Source of the DNA: Pseudoduganella violacea
GTDB taxonomy: Bacteria; Pseudomonadota; Gammaproteobacteria; Burkholderiales; Burkholderiaceae_D
NCBI RefSeq assembly: GCF_014191875.1
Contig: NZ_JACHXD010000002.1
Span: forward strand, 496,001 to 560,000
DNA: 64,000 nt
Direction: 5' to 3'
The stretch's first letter is position 1. Every line of letters begins with the position of its first letter. The notes under the pieces are model-generated. The model was not told the origin of the DNA. It was given only the letters and a program-made list of their open reading frames with translations, and did no database searches. Positions 1 through 9,522 of this stretch are shown here, in pieces. The position numbers and the translations under genes were made by a program.

Positions 1-79
1 CATGGTGCGCGTGATGCTGGCCGAGCAGCTGTATCGGGCGTGGACAATTACGCAGAATCACCCGTATCATCGCGTGTAA
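1..79 (+). CDS. rlmH: RlmH, 23S rRNA pseudouridine1915 N3-methyltransferase, C-terminal end only
   Basis: Partial gene entering from the left edge, read in the frame starting at base 2 and ending with TAA at 77-79. The last 25 residues include LAEQLYRAWTITQNHPYHR, which closely matches the conserved C-terminus of RlmH (E. coli ends in AESLYRAWSITTNHPYHRE). RlmH is a SPOUT methyltransferase that methylates the pseudouridine at position 1915 of 23S rRNA. The maf gene follows after 19 bases, and rlmH-maf-rng is a common order in beta-proteobacteria, so the three are probably co-transcribed. Only the tail is visible, so integrity of the enzyme cannot be judged. Confidence 0.85.
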   Translation, partial: MVRVMLAEQLYRAWTITQNHPYHRV

Positions 80-98
80 TTCGAATAAAAAGACTCCG

Positions 99-719
99 AT
101 GAAACCGGTCGACAAGAAAATCTATCTCGCTTCCAAAAGCCCGCGCCGGCGCGAACTGCTGCGCCAGATCGGCGTGGACTTCGAGCTGCTGCTGCTGCGC
201 AGCGACGGCCCGCGCGGCGCCGACGTGACCGAGGAAGTCATTCCCAACGAGGACGCCTACGCCTATGTGGGCCGGGTCGCCATGGAAAAAGCCGATTTCG
301 CCTGGAACCTGGTGCAGCGCCGCCATCTGGTGCACCGCCCGGTGCTGTCGGCCGACACCACCGTGTCCATCGACGGCGCCATCCTCGGCAAACCGGCCAA
401 TACGGCCGAAGCCATCGCCATGCTGCAGCAGCTCTCCGGCCGCACCCACCAGGTGCTGACGGCGGTCGCCGTGCGCCATCGCGATTTCGCCGGCCAGATC
501 ACCCAGGTGTCGGACGTGCGCTTCGGCGCGCTCTCGCCGGCCTCGATCCAGGCTTACTGCGCCACCAGCGAACCTTACGACAAGGCCGGCGCCTACGGCA
601 TCCAGGGCTTGGCCGCCCTGTTCGTTGAACATATCGAAGGCAGCCATTCCGGCATCATGGGTCTGCCCCTGTTTGAAACGGCGCAGCTGCTGCGCCAGGC
701 CGGCCTGCCCCTGCCCTGA
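99..719 (+). CDS. maf: Maf-family nucleotide pyrophosphatase (dTTP/UTP pyrophosphatase type)
   Basis: A 206-residue protein of normal Maf length. Maf proteins hydrolyse non-canonical or excess nucleoside triphosphates (dTTP, UTP and modified forms) to monophosphates in the cytoplasm. Residues 11-20 (ASKSPRRREL) carry the N-terminal S-x-R-R signature, and SADTTVSIDG near residues 84-93 holds the catalytic Asp. The segment YDKAGAYGIQG near residue 160 is the family's C-terminal motif. The stop lies 8 bases before rng, so translation is probably coupled in the rlmH-maf-rng operon. No strong Shine-Dalgarno is visible before the ATG, but the start fits the family's N-terminus. Substrate choice between the YhdE and YceF subfamilies is inferred, not shown. 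Confidence 0.9.
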   Translation: MKPVDKKIYLASKSPRRRELLRQIGVDFELLLLRSDGPRGADVTEEVIPNEDAYAYVGRVAMEKADFAWNLVQRRHLVHRPVLSADTTVSIDGAILGKPANTAEAIAMLQQLSGRTHQVLTAVAVRHRDFAGQITQVSDVRFGALSPASIQAYCATSEPYDKAGAYGIQGLAALFVEHIEGSHSGIMGLPLFETAQLLRQAGLPLP

Positions 720-727
720 AGGCGCCC

Positions 728-2191
<1,464 letters not shown>

Positions 2192-2208
2192 TGATTTTCC
2201 CACGATAG

Positions 2209-2730
2209 TCATCCATCCCCCGTCAATGCTTCACAGACGGCATATGCCTGCTGATGCAGGAATAAGCGGTATTCGCTGTATTGCTGCGCAATGAGCAAAA
2301 TATCCACGAACAGATTAGCTATCGTTCTTCGATCAAGAACTGAGGCCAGGTCATCGAAGTGCGCTTGTTCCGTTTTTTCATCAACGAAATCGAAGTGCAC
2401 CAGATGCCGGTCAACCCAGCTCTTTATGACTTCACGCAAAGTCAGACCACCGGATGTCAAGCCATCAAAATGCGCATCAATGGCTTGCGCAAAGTCCGGC
2501 TGCTGCGTCACTTTGTAGAAATTCTGAATCGTGCAGTTATGCTTGTACCGGATATTCTCGATGAATAAAGCCCGGCAATCTATCAAAATCGAGTTGACAT
2601 AAATATCGTAAGACTGTTCATCCAGATTATTCTCCAGGACTCGATGAACCTTCTTTCTCAGCTTCGTGAATTTCTCGTCAAATCTTCGAAGCAACACTGA
2701 GAAGTCGTCTAAATGATCAAAATCCGGCAT
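2209..2730 (-). CDS. Hypothetical protein, AT-richer than its neighbours
   Basis: A 173-residue protein that I do not recognise. The ATG at 2730 is preferred because GAGGAAAG lies just upstream; the open frame extends 8 codons further to a TTG. It is mostly charged and predicted helical, with no signal peptide or membrane segment. Residues 105-114 (WVDRHLVHFD) loosely resemble the D-K-x-I-x-H part of HEPN/AbiU2-type proteins, but the leading Arg expected in a catalytic HEPN motif is absent, so this is only a hint. Base composition and codon use (many AAA, AAT, TTT and ATT codons) are clearly AT-richer than in rng and the chemoreceptor gene on either side, which suggests recent acquisition. 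Convergent with rng. Confidence 0.7.
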   Translation of the reverse strand: MPDFDHLDDFSVLLRRFDEKFTKLRKKVHRVLENNLDEQSYDIYVNSILIDCRALFIENIRYKHNCTIQNFYKVTQQPDFAQAIDAHFDGLTSGGLTLREVIKSWVDRHLVHFDFVDEKTEQAHFDDLASVLDRRTIANLFVDILLIAQQYSEYRLFLHQQAYAVCEALTGDG

Positions 2731-2826
2731 TAACTTTCCTCGAACCAGGCTCAAACATCATTGCGCGCATCGGCTTGGATGGGCAATCCATTTTAGCAGC
2801 CCAGCAAAATGCCAGCGCGCGGCGGC

Positions 2827-4572
2827 TTAGAACTCTTCCCAGTCGTCGGCAGCGGGTTTGGCCGCGGCAGCGGTTTTAGCCCGCGCCCCGGCTTCGGGAT
2901 GCGCCGCGCGGCGGGCGCCGGTACCGGCCAGCGCCTTGCGCGCCGGCGCTTTACGTCCGGCAATCGCGGCGGCGGGACGCGGCGCGGACGGGCGGTGCAC
3001 GGCGGCGTGCGCCAGCAAGGCCTCGTCGAGGCGGAACACACTGACCACCTGCGACTGATTGGACGCCTGCTCCTGCAAGGCCTCCGCCGCGGCCGCCGCC
3101 TGCTCCACCAGCGCCGCGTTCTGCTGCGTCACCGTATCCATCTGCGTGATGGCGGCGTTGATCTGCTCGATGCCGCCGATCTGCTGGCTGCTGGCGCTGG
3201 CGATATCCTCGATGATGGTGGTGACCCGCTCCACGCTGGCCACCAGCTCCGCCATCGTTTCGCCGGCCTGGTTCACCAGGCGGCTGCCGTCCTCCACCTT
3301 GCTCACCGAGTCGTCGATCAGCGCCTTGATCTCCTTGGCCGCCGTGGCCGAGCGCTGCGCCAGATTGCGCACCTCGGTCGCCACCACGGCAAAGCCCCGC
3401 CCCTGCTCGCCGGCGCGCGCCGCTTCCACCGCCGCGTTGAGCGCCAGGATATTGGTCTGGAAGGCGATGCTGTCGATCACGCCAATGATGTCCACCACAT
3501 TGCTGGACGAGGCCTTGATCGCATCCATGGTGCCCACCACCTGGTTCACCACCGCGCCGCCCTTGCGCGCCACGTCGGATGCGGCCGAGGCCAGCTGGTT
3601 GGCGGCGCGCGCATTGTCGGCGTTCTGGCGCACGGTGCCGGTCAGTTCCTCCATCGAGGATGCGGTTTCCTCCAGCGAGCTGGCTTGCTGCTCGGTGCGC
3701 GCCGACAGGTCCTGGTTGCCGCGCGCGATTTCGCCGGTGGCGGTGGCGATGGTGTCGGTGCCCTTGCGCACCTCGCCCACAATGTTCAGCAGGCTTTGCT
3801 TCATCTCGGCCAGCGCCAGCATCATCTGCCCCGTCTCGTCGCGCGACTCGGCGCGGATGGTGCCGCTCAAATCGCCCGCCGCCACCTGGCGCGCAATGGC
3901 CACCGCCTGCTCCAGCGGCGGCACGATGGCGCGGCTCAGCATGCGCGCCAGCAGCATGGCCAGGCCGACGGCCAGCAGGCCGCCGAACAGCAAGGTATTG
4001 TTGGTCAAGCGCTGCAAGGCCAACGCATCGCGGGCGCGCTGCTCGAGCAGGCCTTGTTCGGCGCCGCCGATATCGCTGAGCAGGGCGCGCATGCCATCCA
4101 TGCCGGCGCGGCCCTTGCCCGCCTTCTCGAACGCCAGCACGGCCTCCAGGCCGGCCTGGTCGGTGGCGGCGCGGCGCAGCGTCAACACCGGCTGCACGGC
4201 ATTGGCGAACCATTCGGCCTGCGCCTGCTCCAGCCGCCCCAGGCGTTCCTGCTGCTGCGCATTATCGGCGGTCAGCGAACGTGTTTTGGCGAGATGGGTT
4301 TTAAAGGCCGCCTGGCCGGCGCTCAGCGGCGCCAGCGCAGCTTCGTCGCCAGTGAGCGCGAAACCGCGTTCGCCGGTTTCCATATTCAGCAGGCTTTCAA
4401 GCAGAAACTGGGTTTCCGCGATGACTTCATGCGTGTGGTTATTCCAGCCGTTGGCCTCGTCCAGGCGCGACAGATTGGTGTAGGCGCTGCCCAGCAGCAG
4501 CGCCAGGATCAGTCCAACGGCGCCAAAGCCGAAGTAGAGTTTTTGCCGGATACCGAAATCGCTCAGCCGCAT
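2827..4572 (-). CDS. Methyl-accepting chemotaxis protein with CHASE3-type sensor and CheR-tether C-terminus
   Basis: A 581-residue inner-membrane chemoreceptor. Transmembrane segments lie near residues 12-31 and 193-211. Between them is a helical periplasmic domain carrying [13 protein letters not shown], the signature of CHASE3-like four-helix sensors. A HAMP domain (about 212-265) leads into the signalling coiled coil, whose hairpin tip [16 protein letters not shown] (near residue 397) binds CheA and CheW. A variable Ala/Pro/Lys-rich linker of about 60 residues ends in DWEEF, matching the xWxxF pentapeptide that recruits CheR and CheB in Tar and Tsr (NWETF). The receptor should therefore be adaptation-competent and could tether CheR. 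AGGAGG sits just before the ATG. The ligand is unknown. A diguanylate cyclase gene lies upstream on the same strand. Confidence 0.95.
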   Translation of the reverse strand: MRLSDFGIRQKLYFGFGAVGLILALLLGSAYTNLSRLDEANGWNNHTHEVIAETQFLLESLLNMETGERGFALTGDEAALAPLSAGQAAFKTHLAKTRSLTADNAQQQERLGRLEQAQAEWFANAVQPVLTLRRAATDQAGLEAVLAFEKAGKGRAGMDGMRALLSDIGGAEQGLLEQRARDALALQRLTNNTLLFGGLLAVGLAMLLARMLSRAIVPPLEQAVAIARQVAAGDLSGTIRAESRDETGQMMLALAEMKQSLLNIVGEVRKGTDTIATATGEIARGNQDLSARTEQQASSLEETASSMEELTGTVRQNADNARAANQLASAASDVARKGGAVVNQVVGTMDAIKASSSNVVDIIGVIDSIAFQTNILALNAAVEAARAGEQGRGFAVVATEVRNLAQRSATAAKEIKALIDDSVSKVEDGSRLVNQAGETMAELVASVERVTTIIEDIASASSQQIGGIEQINAAITQMDTVTQQNAALVEQAAAAAEALQEQASNQSQVVSVFRLDEALLAHAAVHRPSAPRPAAAIAGRKAPARKALAGTGARRAAHPEAGARAKTAAAAKPAADDWEEF

Positions 4573-4690
4573 TTCCCGTCCTCCTCATTGCAAGATGAAA
4601 GAAAACCTGCCTGCCCGCAGAGAGAAAAATGTAGCACCAAAGCGCGCGCCAATAAAGGCGGACGATATGCCGCGACGGGAATACGACGAA

Positions 4691-6205
4691 TTACGCGGCG
4701 CTGCCGATGCGATTGCGGCCGGCGGATTTGGCCGCGTACAAGGCGCGGTCGGCCGCTTCGATCAAGGCGGTGGCGTGGTCCACGCCGCGCCGCGGTTTGA
4801 GCGCGGCCACGCCGGCGCTCACCGTCACGACCTGGAACAGGCTGCCCGGATGGGGAATCTGCAGCGCCTCGACGGCGGCGCGGATGCGCTCGGCCACGGC
4901 GCGCGCGCCTTCGGCATCGGTATTCGGCAGCAGCACGCCGATTTCCTCGCCGCCGTAGCGCGCGGCCAGGTCGCCGGGACGCTTGGGCGTCTGCATGCGG
5001 ATGCTGCGGCTCAGCGCGCGCAGGCAATCGTCGCCGGCGCTGTGGCCCTGCAAATCGTTGTACTGCTTGAAGTAGTCGACGTCGATCATGATGAAGGCCA
5101 GCTCGCTGCCCTGGCGCATGGCGCGGCTGAACTCATTGCCGAGGGTGACGTCGAACTGGCGCCGGTTCGCCAGGCCGGTCAAGCCATCCTGCAAGGCCAT
5201 CTTCTCGAGTTGGCGGTTCAGGCTTTCCAGCGCGTCGCGCGCCTGCAGCAGCTCCTGCTCGGCCTGCAGGCGCAGATGGATCTGGCGCACCAGGCGCCGG
5301 CCGAAAAAGCCCAGCAGCACGGCCAGCATGCCCACGCCCAGCGTATGCAGGAAGGTGTCGCGCCGCCAGTGTTCCAGCACCTCGTCCTTGGACAGCGCGG
5401 CCGAGACGAACAGGGGATAGTTGTCCAGCGCGCGGAAACTGTTCAGGCGCACCTCGCCGTCGAGCGTGGAACGCCAGATGCCGGTGCCGGCCTTGCCCTG
5501 CATATACGCCTGGTACAGCGGCGAGGTCCGCAGATCGCGTCCCATCAGCTCGGGGCTGAACGGCCGCCGCAGCAGCGTCGTGCCGCCGTTCGACACCAGG
5601 ATCACGGCGCCATGCTTGCCGATGTCCAGGCTTTGCTGGAAGCGCTTCAGGTACTCGACATCGATGGTGGCCAGGGCCACGCCGGCAAAGCTGCCGTCGG
5701 CATGGCTTACGCGGCGCGATACGGGCAGCACCCATTTGCCGGTGGAGCGGCTGATCACGGGCACGCCGATATACGGCCCCCGGCCCGGATTGGCGCGGTG
5801 GTATTTGAAGTACTCGCGGTCGGCGTTATTGAAACGCGTTTCCAGCACGGGACGCGAGTTGACCAGCCAGCGGCCCTCCTCGTCATAGGCATACAAGCCA
5901 TTGAGCTGGGACAGGTTGCCGACCTGGCTCGTCATCACGCGGTGCAGGCGCGCCAGCGCGGCCGCACCGCGGCCATCGGCTTCGAGACGCTCGACCACAT
6001 CGGCCAGGCTGGTGTCGGCCGCCTTGATCGTATCGTCGGCCTGCTGCGCCATGGCGCGCGCCAGATTGGCGGCGGCGCGCTCGGTGTCGGCCAGCAGCAC
6101 CTCGCGCGCATTCCAGCTGCGCCAGGCATCGCTGGCCAGCAGCGAGACACAGACCACGGTGACGAAGAGCGTCGCCCAGAACGTAATGGGTAAGCGTTTG
6201 TACAT
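4691..6205 (-). CDS. Membrane diguanylate cyclase (double-Cache sensor plus GGDEF domain, GGEEI variant)
   Basis: A 504-residue inner-membrane protein with transmembrane segments near residues 8-28 and 288-308. They enclose a periplasmic region of about 250 residues of the double-Cache type (YFKYHRANPGRGPYIGVP and a second small-ligand lobe). The C-terminal GGDEF domain (about 335-500) makes cyclic di-GMP from two GTP. The active-site signature is RYGGEEIG (about 415-422), so the usual Phe/Leu after GGEE is Ile. The product-inhibition I-site RxxD is present as RPGD, five residues before it. The metal Asp is in FIMIDVDYFKQYND. This points to an active, feedback-inhibited cyclase, although the Ile is unusual. 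It lies upstream of the chemoreceptor gene on the same strand, 118 bases away. Confidence 0.92.
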   Translation of the reverse strand: MYKRLPITFWATLFVTVVCVSLLASDAWRSWNAREVLLADTERAAANLARAMAQQADDTIKAADTSLADVVERLEADGRGAAALARLHRVMTSQVGNLSQLNGLYAYDEEGRWLVNSRPVLETRFNNADREYFKYHRANPGRGPYIGVPVISRSTGKWVLPVSRRVSHADGSFAGVALATIDVEYLKRFQQSLDIGKHGAVILVSNGGTTLLRRPFSPELMGRDLRTSPLYQAYMQGKAGTGIWRSTLDGEVRLNSFRALDNYPLFVSAALSKDEVLEHWRRDTFLHTLGVGMLAVLLGFFGRRLVRQIHLRLQAEQELLQARDALESLNRQLEKMALQDGLTGLANRRQFDVTLGNEFSRAMRQGSELAFIMIDVDYFKQYNDLQGHSAGDDCLRALSRSIRMQTPKRPGDLAARYGGEEIGVLLPNTDAEGARAVAERIRAAVEALQIPHPGSLFQVVTVSAGVAALKPRRGVDHATALIEAADRALYAAKSAGRNRIGSAA

Positions 6206-6222
6206 GAAGCCTTGCTACCCGT

Positions 6223-7260
6223 TTAGCGCGCTGCCGCCAGCATCGGTTCCAGCGTCTGCCACACTTGTTGCGGCGCCAGCTTGCGCATGCAGTCCTGGTG
6301 GCCGAGCGGGCATTCACGCTGGCGGCAGGGCGAACACTCCAGGCGCAGGGACAGCGCGGCCGCCAGATCGGAGAATGGCGGCGCGTGGTCCGGATCGGTC
6401 GGCCCGTAAAGCGCCACCACCGGCCGGTTCAGGGCCGAGGCGATATGCAGCAGGCCGGAATCGTTGCTGACCACGGCCGCGGCGTGGCCGATCAGGGCGA
6501 TCGCTTCGGCCAGCGAGGTCTGGCCCGCCAGATTGTGGATGGACGCGGCAGCGCCGGCGGCGGCCAGCACGGCGTCGCAGGTTGCGCGGTCCTTGGGCGA
6601 GCCGAGCAGCGCCACCTGGGCCGAGGCGTCGCGCGCCAGGATCGCTTGCGCCAGCGCGGCGAAATGCTCGGGCGGCCAGCGCTTGGCGGCGCCGAATTCG
6701 GCGCCCGGCGCAAACACCAGCAGCGGGCGTTGCGCATCGAGGCCGGTCTTGGCGCAGGCGGCCGCCGCCTGCTGCGGCGTGACCGCCATGCGCGGACGCG
6801 GCACGTCGGCGCGCAGCGGCGCGCGCGGCGCACCGGCCAAGGCGGCGTAGAACGGCACCATGGGACGCGGCGGCACATCGTCGTAATGCATCACATTGAT
6901 CAAGCCATAACGGCTCTCGCCCTTGTAGCCGACGCGGCGCGCAATGCCCGCCAGCCAGGGAATCAAGGCGTATTTCAGCGTATTCGGCAGCACATAGGCG
7001 GCCGCATAGCCGCGCTGGCGCAGCAGGCGCGCATACTTCCAGCGCTCCTTGAGCTGCAGCGCGCCGTGGCGGAACGGGGTCTCCAGCACCTCGGCCACCT
7101 CCGTCATCTGGCGCCAGGCCGGCGTGACGGCGGGCGGCGCCAGCACGTCGATGGGCGCGCCGGGGTGGGCGGCGCGCAGCAATTGCAGCAACGGCTGGGC
7201 CATCACCGCGTCGCCGATCCAGTTGGGCGAGATGACCAGGATGCGCGCGGGTTCAGTCAT
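6223..7260 (-). CDS. waaF: ADP-heptose:LPS heptosyltransferase II
   Basis: A 345-residue GT9 enzyme that adds the second L-glycero-D-manno-heptose to the LPS inner core at the cytoplasmic face of the inner membrane. The N-terminus SPNWIGDAVMAQPLL is the WaaF signature. VSNDSGLLHIASALNRPVV and ALYGPTDP belong to the nucleotide-sugar-binding C-terminal fold, and a Cys-rich ECSPCRQRECPLGHQDC segment typical of WaaF follows. ATG at 7260 is preferred over ATG at 7266 because AAGGA is then correctly spaced. The start overlaps the end of the O-antigen ligase gene by 8 bases, so the two are translationally coupled. The diguanylate cyclase gene follows 17 bases downstream. Confidence 0.93.
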   Translation of the reverse strand: MTEPARILVISPNWIGDAVMAQPLLQLLRAAHPGAPIDVLAPPAVTPAWRQMTEVAEVLETPFRHGALQLKERWKYARLLRQRGYAAAYVLPNTLKYALIPWLAGIARRVGYKGESRYGLINVMHYDDVPPRPMVPFYAALAGAPRAPLRADVPRPRMAVTPQQAAAACAKTGLDAQRPLLVFAPGAEFGAAKRWPPEHFAALAQAILARDASAQVALLGSPKDRATCDAVLAAAGAAASIHNLAGQTSLAEAIALIGHAAAVVSNDSGLLHIASALNRPVVALYGPTDPDHAPPFSDLAAALSLRLECSPCRQRECPLGHQDCMRKLAPQQVWQTLEPMLAAAR

Positions 7261-8503
7261 GGCCATCCTTCGCGTTCAGGCACAGGCCCATGATCAGGAA
7301 CAGCATCAGGGCGTAGAACAGGCTGCTGCGCATGGTCCAGAAAATCACCTCGGTCAGGCCGAAGCTGAAATAGCCGACCACCAGCAGCAGGCCCGCCAGC
7401 GCCAGCGGCGTCACGCCGGGACGGTCGGCCTCGCGGCTGCGCAGCAGGTGCAGGAAGTACAGCAAGGGCAGCAGCAGGGTCGCGGCCCAGATCAGCAGAC
7501 CGGGCAAGCCGCCATACACGGCCGCCTGCAAGGCATCGTTATGCACGTGCTCGAATTGCAAGACGAAGGGATCGAGGCGCTGCTCGGCCACGGCCTGCTC
7601 GAAGCCCTGGCGCATCTGCTGCGGACTCGACACGCTCCAGGGATGGCGGCTGATCAGCATGCCCGCCCCCTTCCACAGCTCCAGGCGCACGCCGACATTG
7701 GTAAAGGCATTGCCGCCGTTATAGTAGCTGCTGACATCGTTGACGCCCTCGGCCACGCGCTCGCGCAAGCCGGTCTGCGGAATCAGGTAGACGGCCGTGA
7801 GCAGCGTCAGCACGGCGGCGCCGATGGCCAGCACCTTGCTGCCGCGCATATGCCGGCCGTAGTACAGCAGCAGCGGCAAGGCCAGCAGCGCGCCCAGCCA
7901 GCCGCCGCGCGTGCCCGTCGCCACCGAGCCGACCAGGCCGGCCAGCACGCCCAGCGCCGGCCACCACAGGGCGCGGCCGCGGAAATCCAGCATGCCGGCC
8001 AGGCACATCAGGCCAACGGCGAGCATCAGGTCGCCATACGTGATGGCATTGATCAGGCCGCCGGGACGCTCCATGCCCAGGCCCCAGCGCTGGTAGCCGA
8101 TGAACGCGGCGCCGGCGATGGCGCCCAGGATCACGCCATGCCAGAACAGGCGGCGGCTGGGCCGCAGCGCCAGCACCACCAGCAGCACGCTGGCGGCGGC
8201 CAGCATGCGGCTGGGCTTTTCCAGCCAGCGCAGCTGCAATTCCGGATGCAGCAGCAGGCTGCTCAGGGCAAACAGGAAGGCCAGGCCGAAGGCTGTCAAA
8301 ACCCAGCGAATCTCGCTAAGATGGCGGCCCAGGGCCGCGCCGCCCGCCTTGTGGTATACAAGGGCTAGCAGCAGGAAGGCAAAACTGCAAAAACCCGTGC
8401 CGGAGTTGCTGAGCAGGGTCAGGGCGGGGAAACACAACAGCAGGCAATGGAGAAAGATGACGGCGGGTGACTTCGCTTGACTCTTGGTTAAGGTATTATT
8501 CAT
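7253..8503 (-). CDS. O-antigen ligase (Wzy/WaaL family) membrane protein
   Basis: About 416 residues with 10-12 hydrophobic segments and a periplasmic loop carrying VGVRLELWKGAGMLISRHPW, the Wzy_C/WaaL signature region with its conserved Arg. LQFEHVHNDALQAAVYGG (about residue 335) holds the conserved His expected for ligase catalysis. WaaL proteins move polyprenyl-diphosphate-linked O-antigen onto lipid A-core in the periplasm; O-antigen polymerases share the fold, so a polymerase cannot be excluded. ATG at 8503 is chosen, but no strong ribosome-binding site is seen and two in-frame upstream starts exist. Overlaps waaF by 8 bases and is divergent from the GT2 gene at 8555, leaving only 51 bases for both promoters. 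Confidence 0.85.
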   Translation of the reverse strand: MNNTLTKSQAKSPAVIFLHCLLLCFPALTLLSNSGTGFCSFAFLLLALVYHKAGGAALGRHLSEIRWVLTAFGLAFLFALSSLLLHPELQLRWLEKPSRMLAAASVLLVVLALRPSRRLFWHGVILGAIAGAAFIGYQRWGLGMERPGGLINAITYGDLMLAVGLMCLAGMLDFRGRALWWPALGVLAGLVGSVATGTRGGWLGALLALPLLLYYGRHMRGSKVLAIGAAVLTLLTAVYLIPQTGLRERVAEGVNDVSSYYNGGNAFTNVGVRLELWKGAGMLISRHPWSVSSPQQMRQGFEQAVAEQRLDPFVLQFEHVHNDALQAAVYGGLPGLLIWAATLLLPLLYFLHLLRSREADRPGVTPLALAGLLLVVGYFSFGLTEVIFWTMRSSLFYALMLFLIMGLCLNAKDGHD

Positions 8504-8554
8504 TAAATAGGCAGGCTGTACTTGCATAAAATCAACACGGGCACAATCGACTTC

Positions 8555-9376
8555 ATGCAGCAAGCGTCAACAATCTCCGTCATTATCACCACATATAACC
8601 GGCCCGATGCGCTGACTGCCGTGGTGGAAGCGTGTTTTGCGCAGGACGACCGGAATTTCGAAATCATTATCGCTGATGACGGCTCCACGAACAACACGCG
8701 AGAGCGGGTCGCGGCCCTGAAAGCGCGCGCGCCCGTGCCTTTGACCCATGTCTGGCAACCGGACGAAGGCTTCCGCGCGGCGCGCGTGCGCAACCTGGGC
8801 ACGCTGGCGGCGCGCGGCGACTATATCGTGTTTTTGGATGGCGATTGCATTCCGCCGCGGCATTTCGTGGCCCAGCACCGCAAGCTGGCCGAGCCCGGCT
8901 ATCTGGTGTCCGGCAGCCGCGTGCTGCTGAGCCAGGATTACACGGCCCGGCTGCTGGCCGAGCATCTCGACCTGCCGCGCCTGGGCCTGTGGGGCCGCCT
9001 GCGCCTGCGTCTGGCCGGCCACAGCAACAAATTCCTGCAAACGGCGATTACCTGGCCCGACCTGGGGCGGCGCCGCAAGCGCTTCAGCTGGCGCCGCATC
9101 AAAAGCTGCAATCTGGCCGTCTGGCGCCGCGACCTCGACCTGGTGAACGGCTTCGACGAAAGCTTCCTCGGCTGGGGGCATGAAGACTCCGACCTCGTGG
9201 TCCGCCTGTTCAACGCCGGCGTGCTGCGCAAGGATGGCGCCTGCGCCACCGAAGTCTTCCACCTCTGGCACAAGGAAAACCAGCGCGACCAGGAGAGCAG
9301 CAACCGCGCCGTCGTCCTGCAGCGCGCCGCCGACCGCACCACCCAGGCCACCGTCGGCCTGCGCGACATGGCCTGA
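8555..9376 (+). CDS. Family 2 glycosyltransferase, probably LPS core or O-antigen
   Basis: A 273-residue cytoplasmic GT-A enzyme. ISVIITTYNRPD is the nucleotide-binding strand, FLDGDCIPP carries the DxD metal-binding motif, and GWGHEDSDLVVRL near residue 210 is the C-terminal motif shared with galactosyltransferase/chondroitin polymerase-type enzymes, including the catalytic-base acidic residues. ATG at 8555 is chosen since it directly precedes the fold; an upstream in-frame TTG at 8522 exists. Divergent from the O-antigen ligase gene, which supports a role in LPS. The donor sugar is unknown. A copy of the 130-bp intergenic repeat begins 5 bases after its stop codon. Confidence 0.88.
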   Translation: MQQASTISVIITTYNRPDALTAVVEACFAQDDRNFEIIIADDGSTNNTRERVAALKARAPVPLTHVWQPDEGFRAARVRNLGTLAARGDYIVFLDGDCIPPRHFVAQHRKLAEPGYLVSGSRVLLSQDYTARLLAEHLDLPRLGLWGRLRLRLAGHSNKFLQTAITWPDLGRRRKRFSWRRIKSCNLAVWRRDLDLVNGFDESFLGWGHEDSDLVVRLFNAGVLRKDGACATEVFHLWHKENQRDQESSNRAVVLQRAADRTTQATVGLRDMA

Positions 9377-9380
9377 CTCC

Positions 9381-9522
9381 TTTGATCTTCCTCAACAAAT
9401 GTCCCACCCTGGTGTCAGGCACTGGAGTCGGACATTTGCTGATCTAGATCAAAAAATGTCCGACTCCAGTGCCTCGGCGGCCCCGCCTGACACCAGGGTG
9501 GACATTGTTTGATGCGGATCAA
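9381..9522. repeat. Intergenic nested inverted repeat, copy A
   Basis: One of four related elements in this window (others at 16170, 23267 and 63587). It starts with TTTGATC and ends with GATCAA. The outer arms (around 9399-9420 and 9486-9506) pair through CACCCTGGTGTCAGGC and GCCTGACACCAGGG. The inner arms pair perfectly through ACTGGAGTCGGACATTT and AAATGTCCGACTCCAGT around a TGATCTAGATCA centre. It is 142 bp because of a 14-base insertion (TCGGCGGCCCCGCC) before the right outer arm, absent from the other three copies. The right end supplies the TGA stop of the response-regulator gene. No coding potential is evident. Confidence 0.9.

Noticed and set aside
9381..9522. Repeat copies considered as a CRISPR array
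   Set aside because: The copies are far apart, internally palindromic, have no regular spacers, and no cas gene is present.
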